Shown here: one piece after another, positions 9,152 to 18,800 of the stretch
Layout: every line of letters begins with the position of its first letter
How positions within the stretch are numbered: position 1 is the stretch's first letter
DNA from: Ardenticatenaceae bacterium
GTDB lineage: Bacteria; Chloroflexota; Anaerolineae; Promineifilales; Promineifilaceae
Direction of reading: 5' to 3'
DNA: 57,303 nucleotides
Assembly: GCA_020634215.1 (NCBI GenBank)
Contig: JACKCD010000036.1
Location: forward strand, 1-57,303
Program-made: the position numbers and the translations under genes
Notes under the pieces: model-generated
What the model was told of the DNA's origin: nothing
What the model saw: only the letters and a program-made list of their open reading frames with translations
The model's database searches: none

Positions 9152-11359
9152 TCATCCCTCTATCAATTTCTGCAAAGCCTTTTCTCGCTGTGCTTCATCT
9201 AAAGAATTAAAAAGCAGCGTTTCTAACCACTCTAATCCCCCTTTAGAACTTCCCCAGCGAAGTCGTTCGTTGCCATGCCGATCCCATTTAGGACCAGGGG
9301 GTCCCGATTCATCAGCTAACCGCACCCAACGCCCCCACCGGCCTTTGAATTCCAGCCAGCCAGGTTCAGGCTGCTCATCAAGTGAATGGCAAACCCAGCG
9401 CAAGTTTGCAAACTCCCCCTTGGTAGCCGCGCAATTGCCTAAAGTACTTTCCCTTTTTGTTTCTCTCAGGGGTAAGTTGCGCGATATTTTGTACTCGTCG
9501 CTAAAATCGGTTGTCTCGGTGCTACAACCAATTCTCAGGCCATCTCCCGTCGCATATTCCAACGGCAGTCCGGACTGAATCTTCTCATAACTCAACTGTT
9601 TCGTGATATCGCTAGGGAAATCGTCAGCCGTAAGATTTAGGGAAGGTTGATCAAGGGCTAAATGTCTGTCAGATTGACGAAAGATTTGGTCAAACCAGGC
9701 GACAAGTTTCTTGATCTGACCCGTAAAATGTTCAGAAGCGGTATATTCTTTGGGGAGAGCGTAATTAGCATGAGAACCTAAAGCGACGTAGACCAAAGGA
9801 TGGCAAAGCTCTTGCCCTGTTTTATCTTTTACCTTTCTTACGTCATCCCAAAACGCAAATCCACCAAAATGATGTTGCGAGAAGGCCACACCAAAGGGTT
9901 CTCGATAAAGAGACAAAAAATCCTTGCACGTTTGAATCGAATCTACGCTGGTGGAGGGTGGTTTAAAGTAAATGGCAATTGTTTCCCAGTCGCCTTGATG
10001 GTTGTTCAGGCCACGAGCGATGCGGCGATAGTCATTGTAAGCATAGAAGTAATGGTATTGAAGTATGACCCATCGGTCATGAATACAGACACGCCCGTAA
10101 TAATGTCCACAAATACGGCCATTTGCCTCATTCGCAATCCTGTGATACTTAACCGCCGCTTGTTCCGCCTCAATGTCGGGCTGGCCGGAAATAAAGTTTA
10201 GAAAAAAGCTAGCTGCTTTGGCTCCTAAAACCCGACCAGCCAGCCACAAGGTGCCAATCGTAACGATAAGATGAACGAATAAGAGTATATAGACGCTATG
10301 GGCATGGTTCAGATTAATGGCTATTAGGGTTAATATTGCCCAAACAAAGATACTAGCAAGAACACCAGCTATCTTGTTTCCGTTCCAGGCAAAGAATTTA
10401 TGTTTCCTGTTTGTATAGGCGTAATATAAACCCGGTTCCATTAGCTTAAGGGGATAGAAAGAAAACCCGATTAGCGTTACACCAGTCAAAAGCATAATGC
10501 TCACAGCTATAGAATTTTTTGAAACAGGTACCAAAAAGACAAGTACTAGGATAATTAACGCTATAAGACTAAGCAGAATGGCGGGCACCTCCAATTCTTG
10601 AACAATCGCCTTTCTGGCTTCTTGCACGAGGGGAGAAATATCAGATCCTCTAAGTCTGCATTTCTCCACGACATGGGCTAGAAGAAAGAAAAAAATAACA
10701 CCTACCGTAGAAATCACAAAGATAGCTGTCCAGTAACCTTGCCATGTTTCGACGGTGGGCAGGAATTGCTCTGTGGGTCCATAAGGTAAACATTGTCTAA
10801 CAGCATAGCGAATACAGTCAGCCTCAACAGGGAATCTCCCAGATGTGGCCATCCAGTAAATGAGTGTAAAAATGCCGATTAGTGTGGTTAACAAGGCAGT
10901 AACAGGCCATATCAAGGCTTTGTCCTTGTTGAAGAAACACAAGAAAGCAATCCCAAAGAGGAAAGCAAATATAGACAATAGGTATGGAGGTATTTCGTGA
11001 ACAAACCCGTAAAAAAAGCCGATGATGAATACCAAAATCAAAAACAAAGGAATCAAATACCCAACATGCTGCCGCATATTTAGGCTAAACTGAAACCCTA
11101 GGTAGAAAATGGTGTAGACGGTGAGATAACCAAACGCGACAAAAAAAGCGAAATAGGCAATGTAGGCACCATGAAATGTACCAAAGAGCAGGATGCTGAG
11201 GCTCACCGTTGCCAACGCCAAATGCCCCTTTTTATCGGTACGAAAAAGCGGGGTAGAAGTACAAGGAAGCGTGAAAATAAGAAAATTTGACAAAATGGAT
11301 TCAAAAAGCGAACCTAAACGGTCAACTACTACCAAAACAGGTTTGCTCAATGAATCCAC
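9152..11359 (-). CDS. Multi-TM protein with Vps62-like domain: 3' part of a gene split by an IS
   Basis: The annotated frame opens at a GTG (11359) inside the insertion sequence, but the real gene enters at about 11337 and continues the frame of the fragment at 12479-13009. About nine hydrophobic segments fill residues 35-380. Residues about 430-680 resemble the Vps62/DUF946 domain, with NHQGDWETIAIYF near 455 and VALGSHANYALP near 530, both typical of that family. The reconstructed protein (IS removed, one copy of the duplication kept) is 898 residues: cytosolic zinc-ribbon-like head, membrane region, then Vps62-like domain. Whether the fragment is still translated from a start inside the IS cannot be seen. 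The Vps62 domain has no well-established bacterial role. AT-rich, no palindromes. Confidence 0.75.
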   Translation of the reverse strand: MDSLSKPVLVVVDRLGSLFESILSNFLIFTLPCTSTPLFRTDKKGHLALATVSLSILLFGTFHGAYIAYFAFFVAFGYLTVYTIFYLGFQFSLNMRQHVGYLIPLFLILVFIIGFFYGFVHEIPPYLLSIFAFLFGIAFLCFFNKDKALIWPVTALLTTLIGIFTLIYWMATSGRFPVEADCIRYAVRQCLPYGPTEQFLPTVETWQGYWTAIFVISTVGVIFFFLLAHVVEKCRLRGSDISPLVQEARKAIVQELEVPAILLSLIALIILVLVFLVPVSKNSIAVSIMLLTGVTLIGFSFYPLKLMEPGLYYAYTNRKHKFFAWNGNKIAGVLASIFVWAILTLIAINLNHAHSVYILLFVHLIVTIGTLWLAGRVLGAKAASFFLNFISGQPDIEAEQAAVKYHRIANEANGRICGHYYGRVCIHDRWVILQYHYFYAYNDYRRIARGLNNHQGDWETIAIYFKPPSTSVDSIQTCKDFLSLYREPFGVAFSQHHFGGFAFWDDVRKVKDKTGQELCHPLVYVALGSHANYALPKEYTASEHFTGQIKKLVAWFDQIFRQSDRHLALDQPSLNLTADDFPSDITKQLSYEKIQSGLPLEYATGDGLRIGCSTETTDFSDEYKISRNLPLRETKRESTLGNCAATKGEFANLRWVCHSLDEQPEPGWLEFKGRWGRWVRLADESGPPGPKWDRHGNERLRWGSSKGGLEWLETLLFNSLDEAQREKALQKLIEG

Positions 11360-12498
11360 AACAACTATTTTGCCCCAATATCGATTGTCCAGCTAGAGGG
11401 CAGGTCAATCAAGGAAATATCCATCCACACAGTCAGCAAGAACAGCGGTGTCGTTGCGATGTGTGCAAAAAAACATTCAGCGTGACCAAAGGAACCCTGT
11501 TCTACCGTCTGCAAACAGACCCAGCCACTGTGATGCTTGTGATTGTCCTGCTGGCCTACGGCTGTCCGATAGAGGCAGTTGTCGCTGCGTTCGGATTTGA
11601 CCGTCGCACCATCAAAAGCTGGTGGCAGCGGGCAGGTCAGCATTGCCAGCAAGTTCATGACCGACTGGTTGCCAGCAGCCAGCTAGACCTCGTTCAGGCG
11701 CAAGCTGATGAAATCAAAGTCAAAGCATGGGGTCGGTCTCTCTGGATGGGGCTGACCATGATGGTGCCAACCCGTTTGTGGCTCGGTGGGGTCATCAGTC
11801 AGCAACGTGATAAGCAAATGATTGCGTCACTCGTGGACACCATTCGACAGGTCGCGCTCTGTCGTCGACTGTTAATTGCCGTTGACGGTTTGCCTCATTA
11901 TATCAAGGCAATCCGACGCGCCTTTCGTACCCCCGACCAGCAGGGTCAGCGTTGCCGACCCAAGCTGATTGCCTGGCGTGACGTTTTCATTGGTCGCGTC
12001 ATCAAACGCACAGCCCATGGCACGTTGACCATTGAACGGCAATTTCTAGACGGTTGCCGTCAGCAAGCACTCGCTCTGATTACGGCGTCGCAAGGATTCA
12101 GCGGCGTTCTCAACACAGCTTACATTGAGCGTCTCAACGCCACTTTCAGACAGCGCCTCGCCTGGCTTTCGCGTCGCAGCCGGATGCTCATTCATCAAGT
12201 TGAGACGCTGGAGGCTGGCATGTACATCGTTGGCTGCTTCTACAATTTCTGTGACCCGCACAAGTCGCTCCGTATCAAGATAGCATTGGGCTCGTTTGCC
12301 CATCGCTGGATTCAGCGCACCCCAGCGCTTGCCGCTGGCTTGACTGACCACATTTGGTCTTATCAAGAGCTGTTGACCTATCGATTGCCTCCGCCTCGGT
12401 GGCAACCGCCTAAAAAGCGTGGGCGGCCGTCCAAAGCGGTGCAAGCACTTATTGATAGGTGGTGTTAATGTTCACGGTTTAATGCACTACTACCAAAA
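11325..12498 (+). mobile_element. Insertion sequence with 13-bp direct repeats, interrupting a gene
   Basis: ACTACTACCAAAA is present at 11325-11337 and again at 12486-12498. The unit between them (11338-12485, 1148 bp) holds a single transposase gene that fills nearly all of it. Removing the element plus one repeat joins the flanking leftward reading frames exactly: the join reads ALWPLLVVVDRLGSL. This shows a true insertion with target duplication. I see no clear terminal inverted repeats, so the exact element ends are uncertain within the direct repeat. The zinc-ribbon plus DDE transposase and lack of obvious long ends suggest an IS1-like relative; the family assignment is tentative. Confidence 0.88.
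11350..12468 (+). CDS. IS transposase with N-terminal zinc ribbon and DDE domain
   Basis: A 372-residue protein starting at the ATG at 11350 (MNPQQLFCPN), only 12 bp inside the element. Residues 8-45 form a CPNxxC ... CRCDVCKKTFS zinc ribbon like that of InsA/IS1 and IS1595-type transposases. Residues 60-95 are a helix-turn-helix (EAVVAAFGFDRRTIKSWW). The DDE catalytic residues are probably the Asp in QADEIKVK (about 122), the Asp in IAVDGLPHYI (about 179) and the Glu in YIERLNATFR (about 261). The C-terminus is basic and AT-hook-like (KKRGRPSKA). The gene appears intact, so the element may still be active. Confidence 0.88.
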   Translation: MNPQQLFCPNIDCPARGQVNQGNIHPHSQQEQRCRCDVCKKTFSVTKGTLFYRLQTDPATVMLVIVLLAYGCPIEAVVAAFGFDRRTIKSWWQRAGQHCQQVHDRLVASSQLDLVQAQADEIKVKAWGRSLWMGLTMMVPTRLWLGGVISQQRDKQMIASLVDTIRQVALCRRLLIAVDGLPHYIKAIRRAFRTPDQQGQRCRPKLIAWRDVFIGRVIKRTAHGTLTIERQFLDGCRQQALALITASQGFSGVLNTAYIERLNATFRQRLAWLSRRSRMLIHQVETLEAGMYIVGCFYNFCDPHKSLRIKIALGSFAHRWIQRTPALAAGLTDHIWSYQELLTYRLPPPRWQPPKKRGRPSKAVQALIDRWC

Positions 12499-13009
12499 GC
12501 GGCCAGAGGGCGAAAAAGATACCAATTAGGAAGAGTGAAAACTGCCTAAATGCGTTGAGAGGTGGCGGAGAGAATATAAATTCGATCCACCCCAGGTTAA
12601 AAAGAACTACAGGCGCAGCAAAAATAATGAGGAGGGAAAGGAAAATGAGCGTCAATGATCCCCTATGCTCATTTTGATTGAGGAAAAGCAAGTAGTTTTT
12701 TTCCTGCAAAGCTGTATTTCCTAAAGCATTCGCTAAAGCCTTTTTGCAATCGTCACACCAGCTATTGGTGTCATTGGTTTGGCATTGTTTGTTTAGGCAC
12801 GGCGCTAAAGGACGTGCCTCCGTAATCCATTGGTCTGTTTGATCTTGCTCGGGGCAATAATCACGGTGTTGCTTGAGTTTACAGTTGGCAACATAATCTT
12901 CAACACGCATGGGGAAGAAGCGTTCACCGTGGGAAAAACGAAGGACAGGTTCAAATGTTTGTAGCAGGCGTTTTTTACACTCAAGACTAATGGTTGTCAT
13001 AGGCATCAC
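12479..13009 (-). CDS. Zinc-ribbon/TM protein fragment: 5' part of the IS-split Vps62-like gene
   Basis: Encodes 176 residues that end in LLVVVH and a stop supplied by the insertion sequence. Without the IS the frame runs straight into the Vps62-like protein (9152-11337). The N-terminal 100 residues carry paired cysteines (CKLKQHRDYC, then CLNKQC and CDDC), consistent with one or two zinc-binding sites. Two hydrophobic segments follow (about residues 117-140 and 153-175). GTG (13009) and ATG (13006, 13000) starts are all possible and no strong ribosome binding site decides between them. It begins 56 nt after the stop of the upstream gene, in the same operon. Truncated, so probably non-functional. 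Confidence 0.75.
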   Translation of the reverse strand: MMPMTTISLECKKRLLQTFEPVLRFSHGERFFPMRVEDYVANCKLKQHRDYCPEQDQTDQWITEARPLAPCLNKQCQTNDTNSWCDDCKKALANALGNTALQEKNYLLFLNQNEHRGSLTLIFLSLLIIFAAPVVLFNLGWIEFIFSPPPLNAFRQFSLFLIGIFFALWPLLVVVH

Positions 13010-13065
13010 TTACGCTTGGATGGAGGCATCATTTGATTGCTAAAATTATCCGGTGTCTAACTTTC

Positions 13066-15651
13066 TTATTCGCCTGAGTCGGCGACTTGTTTGGCTTGGT
13101 TGACGAGTTCGGCGGCCGTTTCTGCTCCTTTCCTGGCTGCCTGCAATTGCCCAAGACGGTCATGCCAGAACTTGGAGCCAGCGGCGGCGGCAAAGCCGGT
13201 GAGCAAGATACCGACGGTTAGGCTTCTATCGGCAGTGGTGTAGAGGTTAAGATTGATGGTGTTGGCGATGCCAGGAACGGCCGTTTCCAACAGTTCCGCC
13301 GCATCAATTTGCAACAAATACGCCAGCCCCAACCCCACCGCCAGCGATAGCCAGCGCAACCAGCGCAGCCTTGACTTATCTTCGTCCTGCTGCTGATTAG
13401 TGCTTTTAAGAACGATCTCGGCAGCGTTTGTTGGTTCAAACGTTTCTTCTTTTTCTAAAACGGGCTTTGGGTTATCAAAAGTTGTTGGATCAGTGTTATC
13501 ACCACGTAGCCAGTTCCAAAAAACCTCAATAAAGTAAAGAAAGGTTAGATTAGCATTTGCTGATGGCTTATCACTACTTGCAACAAGCCAAGTCCCCCAA
13601 CACCTCTGACCAGATGTAGAAAAAAAACAATAATAGTGACAGAAACAAAGACCAGCTATTTCAGCTAGTATTGACCCTACGACCCAAACACATCTCCACA
13701 CAAATGAACTGGGCCAACAAAACAATGTAAGAACCACATGACCAACCAGAAAAATAGCTGGAACGGCACAACAAAGTATTTTCTTCGCCCAACTCGACTC
13801 CACCTGAACACGAATATAACCACCCCAGATGGCAGTGCTGGTAATTAAAATCACCGCCCAAGAAAGACCAACAAGCCACGGGGCGGGGGATAGCATTTGA
13901 TCCGCGCGGAAGGTCGTTCGGATAATGAGGGTGAGAGGCCAGATAACAAGAGTTAATATCGTTACCAAGAAGAGAAAACCAGCAATCGGCCGTGCGTTCC
14001 TCAGCCGCCGCCACAGCTTGCGGAGCGGACTTTGCGTTTCGAAGCGACGTGCCTCTACCCCTTGCAACAGGTTTTTTAAGCTTTCGATATACTTATCCGT
14101 TTTGCTGATGGCTTGGGACTGGAGCATGGTTAATGCCCACTCTAAGCGTAGTTTGGCATCTTCGACGAGATCATATTGAGAAATATTGAGGCTTTTCCAG
14201 AATTGGTTGATGGGATCTAGCTGAGGAACTAACTTGTTATTAAAGTTCGATAAAACTTGTTCCCGGCCCAAGACAAGTAAATCTGCACGTTGCTCCGTTA
14301 GCCATTGAGTCATCTTATCTGCTGACCATGTTTGCACCTCATGAAACAAAAGCACCTGCAAAGCAGCCCATTGACTGCTCAATCTCTCATAATTCTTATA
14401 CAAATCTTCAATCTGATTAGCATCTGTAGGGAAAGTTAATCCTTCTAGGGTACTTTGGATACCATCAAGCCGTGTCGAAATATTCGTGACCAAATTGCTT
14501 TGATCACCTGGCAGATTCAATGGGTTTGTCCTGACCGTAGTATTCATACCTTTTGTTACAGTCCCAATTCCCAAAATCATTTTGCTTTGCAACTGATTGA
14601 AAAGATCACTTGCTTGCGGCATTACATCGGTTTTAATACCAAGCTGATGAAGGTATGGCTTTGCCGCGTCAAAATTTCCACTTTTGGCACCTTCAGCAAT
14701 AGCATGAATGCTTTTTAACTGAGTTCGTAGAGTCTGAATGATTCTTGCTTCTACTCCCAGCTTATCAAGATACTCTAGAACAGACGCAAAATCCCCCTTA
14801 TTTACGCTTTCAAGAACTTCAGGCATCTCGCTGACGGGCTGAATAGTGCGCCGCATATTGCGGGTCAGAGTTTCAAATTGCTGTTGCGAGGCAGCGTTCA
14901 CCCCCAATGTAGCAAGCTGACCAGGAATGAGCTTTTCCATGCGCTCCAACGCTTCCAGAGCCGTGATTTTGCTTTTCAGCCCAAAGAAAACCTTAACGGC
15001 ATCCATTACCACTTCGGTGCCAACGGCCATGATCGCCATAACGGCAAAGAACATGCCCAGCCCGGCAAAAAGCCGGCCGAGACCATCAGGCAGATTTGTC
15101 TCAAACGGCCGTATCGTCACCAACTGCACAACCCCGTTATTCTCGCTGCTCCCATCAGCTACCCCATCCTCACCGCTGCCCAACGTCAAGGCTGGGTACG
15201 AATCGGCCAACAGTTCTTCCAAAGGGGTCTCCGCCGGAATGAAGGCAGCCTGTAGCCGATGTTGTTCTTCGGAACGAAAAATGATAAGGCAGTCCGCTTT
15301 GAAATCATAGCTGCGCTCCTCGTCCGGCTCCAGGCCAGCAACCTCCTGGCTAATCGCTTGGCGGCAACTGCCAATTTCCATGTTGCCTTCCACCGTGCCA
15401 GCATAGAGCAGCAATTCAAGATTCTCGATATCGGCAGGAACGGCCGTTTCCCCCTCATTCTTATACGTCACGATAAACGACGTTTCCCGCCCCACGCGCA
15501 GGTCGGCCGGATCAGACTCAATTTTGGTGATAGCCAGATCAAAAGTGTCATCTTGGGCAAAAGTAGCCGTGGGCTTCACCAACCAAACAAGCAAAAGCGG
15601 CAATAAAAGAAGTCGCCTGGAAAAAAATGGGTGTTTAATTCTTACATTCAC
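13066..15651 (-). CDS. Exported Ig-like/multi-TM membrane protein (VGTE-GLK family), first gene of operon
   Basis: An 861-residue protein if started at the GTG at 15651, chosen because AGGAAGGG lies 9 nt upstream and a signal peptide follows at once (VNVRIKHPFF... FAQ, residues 1-27). Residues 30-170 look like a CARDB-type adhesion/Ig domain (ADLRVGRETSFIVTYKNEGE). A membrane helix at about 188-212 leads into a conserved cytoplasmic motif, VGTEVVMDAVKVFFGLKSK. A long helical region (about 215-500) follows, then four TM helices (about 550-665), and near the C-terminus a TM plus GSKFWHDRLGQLQAARK motif, which recalls small membrane proteins ending in GxPFWFDLLxKL. A shorter paralog is encoded at 37641-38762. 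Function unknown; it heads the operon with the Vps62-like gene and is divergent from a SARP-like regulator. Confidence 0.78.
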   Translation of the reverse strand: MNVRIKHPFFSRRLLLLPLLLVWLVKPTATFAQDDTFDLAITKIESDPADLRVGRETSFIVTYKNEGETAVPADIENLELLLYAGTVEGNMEIGSCRQAISQEVAGLEPDEERSYDFKADCLIIFRSEEQHRLQAAFIPAETPLEELLADSYPALTLGSGEDGVADGSSENNGVVQLVTIRPFETNLPDGLGRLFAGLGMFFAVMAIMAVGTEVVMDAVKVFFGLKSKITALEALERMEKLIPGQLATLGVNAASQQQFETLTRNMRRTIQPVSEMPEVLESVNKGDFASVLEYLDKLGVEARIIQTLRTQLKSIHAIAEGAKSGNFDAAKPYLHQLGIKTDVMPQASDLFNQLQSKMILGIGTVTKGMNTTVRTNPLNLPGDQSNLVTNISTRLDGIQSTLEGLTFPTDANQIEDLYKNYERLSSQWAALQVLLFHEVQTWSADKMTQWLTEQRADLLVLGREQVLSNFNNKLVPQLDPINQFWKSLNISQYDLVEDAKLRLEWALTMLQSQAISKTDKYIESLKNLLQGVEARRFETQSPLRKLWRRLRNARPIAGFLFLVTILTLVIWPLTLIIRTTFRADQMLSPAPWLVGLSWAVILITSTAIWGGYIRVQVESSWAKKILCCAVPAIFLVGHVVLTLFCWPSSFVWRCVWVVGSILAEIAGLCFCHYYCFFSTSGQRCWGTWLVASSDKPSANANLTFLYFIEVFWNWLRGDNTDPTTFDNPKPVLEKEETFEPTNAAEIVLKSTNQQQDEDKSRLRWLRWLSLAVGLGLAYLLQIDAAELLETAVPGIANTINLNLYTTADRSLTVGILLTGFAAAAGSKFWHDRLGQLQAARKGAETAAELVNQAKQVADSGE

Positions 15652-15712
15652 TTGTGATTTCCCTTCCTTATCAATGCGTGGATGGCCTGGACGAGCCAAG
15701 TTCACCAAGAAA

Positions 15713-15736
15713 TTCAACTTCTTCAAAGAAGTTGAA
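15713..15736. promoter_or_regulatory. Hairpin/operator-like inverted repeat in the divergent intergenic region
   Basis: TTCAACTTC at 15713-15721 and GAAGTTGAA at 15728-15736 form a perfect 9-bp inverted repeat with a 6-nt centre, lying between the divergent genes starting at 15651 and 15844. It could be an operator or a leader hairpin of the leftward operon. Confidence 0.5.
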
Positions 15737-15775
15737 CTTCTAAAATGGTGTTTAGCGTGATTGTAAAAAACGGCC

Positions 15776-15816
15776 GTTCGCAAAACGTTCGCAAAACGTT
15801 CGCAACCCCCTATAAT
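15776..15816 (+). promoter_or_regulatory. SARP-type promoter: three 11-bp direct repeats upstream of TATAAT
   Basis: GTTCGCAAAAC at 15776-15786 and 15787-15797 and a third, partial copy (GTTCGCAA) at 15798-15805 are spaced exactly 11 bp. They end 5 bp before a consensus -10 box TATAAT at 15811-15816, and no clear -35 box is present. Direct heptamer repeats at 11-bp spacing just upstream of the -10 are the known operator form of SARP-family activators, and the gene downstream encodes such a protein. Autoregulation is inferred. Confidence 0.7.
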
Positions 15817-15843
15817 ATAGGCAGAAGTAGGAGGAATGTGCCG

Positions 15844-18800
15844 ATGGAACTGCGTGTCTATACCTTTGGGGGAGCCCGCTTTGAACAAAATGGGAAGCCG
15901 CTGCTTAAAACAGGCTCACGCAAGATGCAAGCCTTGTTTCTTTATGTCGTTTGCTGCCAGCGGGTGGTGACGCGGGAAGAGCTGCAAGAATTGCTGTGGA
16001 GCCACATGCCGCCAAAGCAAGCGTTGGCTAATTTGCGGCGCGAGTTGACAGGAATGCGTAAAGCGTTTGGTCGCTATGTCACCATAGCCGACGGTAAGAT
16101 TTGGCTAACTGATGCCGACAAAATCTGGGTTGATGGCCTGCATTTGGACAAGACAAAACAGCAGCTTACCAGCCGGCCGCTAAACGGCCGTTCTGCCCCC
16201 CAACTCGAAACCCTCCTCAACCTCTACAGCGGCGACTTTCTCGCCGGTTTTCAAGTGCGCGAGGCAGAGGGATTTGAACGGTGGCTGCAAACCGAGCGCG
16301 AGCATTGGCGGCAGCGGGTTATTGCTGTGCTGGAACTGCTAACCCTCTTTTCCCTGTCGCAGCAAATTTTGGCGCATGAAAAGAGCATCGCCTATCTGCG
16401 CCGCCTGCTCCAGCTTGACCCCCTGCGGGAATCGGCCCATCGGCATCTCATGCAGCTGTTGGCCGCCACCAACCAACGCAGCGAAGCGCTAAAGCAGTAT
16501 GAGCTTTGCCGCAAGCTGCTGTGGGAGGAGCTAGGGGTGTCGCCGGAGGCGGAGACCGACGCGCTGTTTGCGGCCATTTACGACGGCCGTTTATCGGAGG
16601 TGCCGCTGCCAAAAACGGCCGTTATTCCCCACGCCCTCCCCGCCTCCACCACCCCCTTTGTCGGCCGCGAAGCCGAATTACAGCAGCTTACCACCCTGCT
16701 TGGCAACAGCAGCAGCCGCCTCATCACTATTCTGGGGCCAGGCGGCATGGGCAAAACTCGCCTCGCTCTTGCCGCCGCCCAAACCCAGCTAGAGCGCAGC
16801 ACCCTTTCCCACGCCATTGCCTTTGCCGACGGCATCTACTTTGTGCCGCTGGCGCGAATCCAAACCGTTGACGGCGTTGTGCCAGCCATCGCCCAAACGC
16901 TTGACCTGCAAGTGGATAACGACAGCCCGCTCAAAAGGCAGCTAATCACCTTTTTGCGCCGCAAGCGGATGCTGCTGGTGCTGGACAATATCGAACATTT
17001 GTTGGGGATGGCACCACTGGTCCATGAATTACTGCAAGCGTCGCCCCATCTCCGCCTGCTGCTGACCTCGCGGCAGCGGCTCAATCAGCAGGGGGAACAC
17101 CTGCTGCTGCTAGACGGGATGGCGTTTCCAGCCGAACCAAATCCTGCCAACCCCCACCGCTACCGGCCGGCCGAACTGGAACTGTTTGAGAGCGTCCAGC
17201 TTTTTTTGCAGGCTGCACGCCAACTTCAGCCAACGTTGGCACTCACCAACGAGAATCAAGGCCACATCAGCCAAATTTGCCAACTGGCCGCAGGAATGCC
17301 GCTGGGCATTGTGCTGGCGGCAAGCTGGCTCGACACCCTAACGCTGCCTCAAGTTGTCGGCGAAATACGCCGCAGCCTCGATTTTCTCACCGCCGACATG
17401 GAGGATTTGCCGCCGCGCCAGCGCAGCTTGCGGGCTGCCTTTCTCGCTTCCTGGCGCTTGCTCACGCCGCAGCAGCAAGAACTGTTGCCACAGCTTGCCT
17501 TTTTTCAGGGTGGCTTTACGCTGGAGGCGGCGCAGGCCGTTACGGGGGCAACGGCCACAGATTTGCGCCAGTTGATGCACAAGTCGCTGTTGTCGCGGAA
17601 TGAAGCAGGCCGTTTTGAAATCCATGAACTTGTGCGCCAATTTGCCGTAGAAAAATTGGCCGAAGTGAGTAATGACGTTGCCAATCGCCACGCCGCCTAT
17701 TTCTGTCACAAAATAGTGGAATGGACACCGCTGCTCAGGGGGCCAGAACAGCAGCCCGTCGTTCTCGCTATTGAAGCCGACTTTGATAACATTCTGCTGA
17801 CATGGCACATCTCCGTGCAACATCAAGACCCTAATGAACTATTAACTGCATTTGAGAACTTGGAACAATACTGTAGTTGGCGTTTGCGTCAAGAGGCCTT
17901 TGTCAACATCCTGTTTCCTGCCCTAGACCAACTTCAACATGCCCAAACACCACAACAAAAGCGGCTGCTTCTCTTACTCCATAATTTTGCCACCCTCTAT
18001 AGCGACGATAACCAATACCATGCCTCTATTGCCGCCGCCTTGTTAGCAGAACTAGAGATTATGGGCGCTGATATCCGTGAGCAAAAAGCGCAACATCTCC
18101 TTTTTCAAGGACACATGTCATCCCACTTTGCCAACCAACTAGATTTTTATGAGGAAAGTTTGGCTCTTTATCGCGCTCTAGGTAATTGGTGGCATATTGG
18201 TATGACTCTTTTAGCCGTCAATACGGCAGCCGCTTTTAGCTTAAATATTCGTAAAGCTGAAGTGGCTATTGCCGAAGCACGGCAAATTTTTGAGAAAATG
18301 GGTGACCCGCGTGGTTTAGGCAGGACATATGAACTGATGGTCAATTTATATACCTTTACCCACCCGCCCGAAGAAATGGCTTTGGTTGAACAACACGCCC
18401 GTCGCTGCTATGAAATTCGGCAGCAGTTGGGCATTGTCACGTTTGATGCCTCTGCCATGATTCAATCCGCCTTTACGCTGGGAGCGCAGGGGCGTTATGA
18501 AGAGATGTTGCAGTTTGTAGACCGTGGGCTTGAGCTTATTGAAGCCCAAGGGTTTGACAAGAGCCTGGGGATTGCTTCTCTTTTTGCCTGGGATTTACTG
18601 CACGTAGGCCAATATGAGCGAGCGCGACAAATGGCAGAGCAAGCATTGCTTGTGGCACAAGAAGCAGCAGCTAAAGGGTGGGGATGGTTGGCCTTAGGAG
18701 ACGTTGCCCTTGTTTTTGCCAAAAGAGATGATGCGCGACATTTTTACCAAAAAGCGTTCGCTTGTTTACAAGAAATTGGAGAGATCAGCTCTGAGATGTG

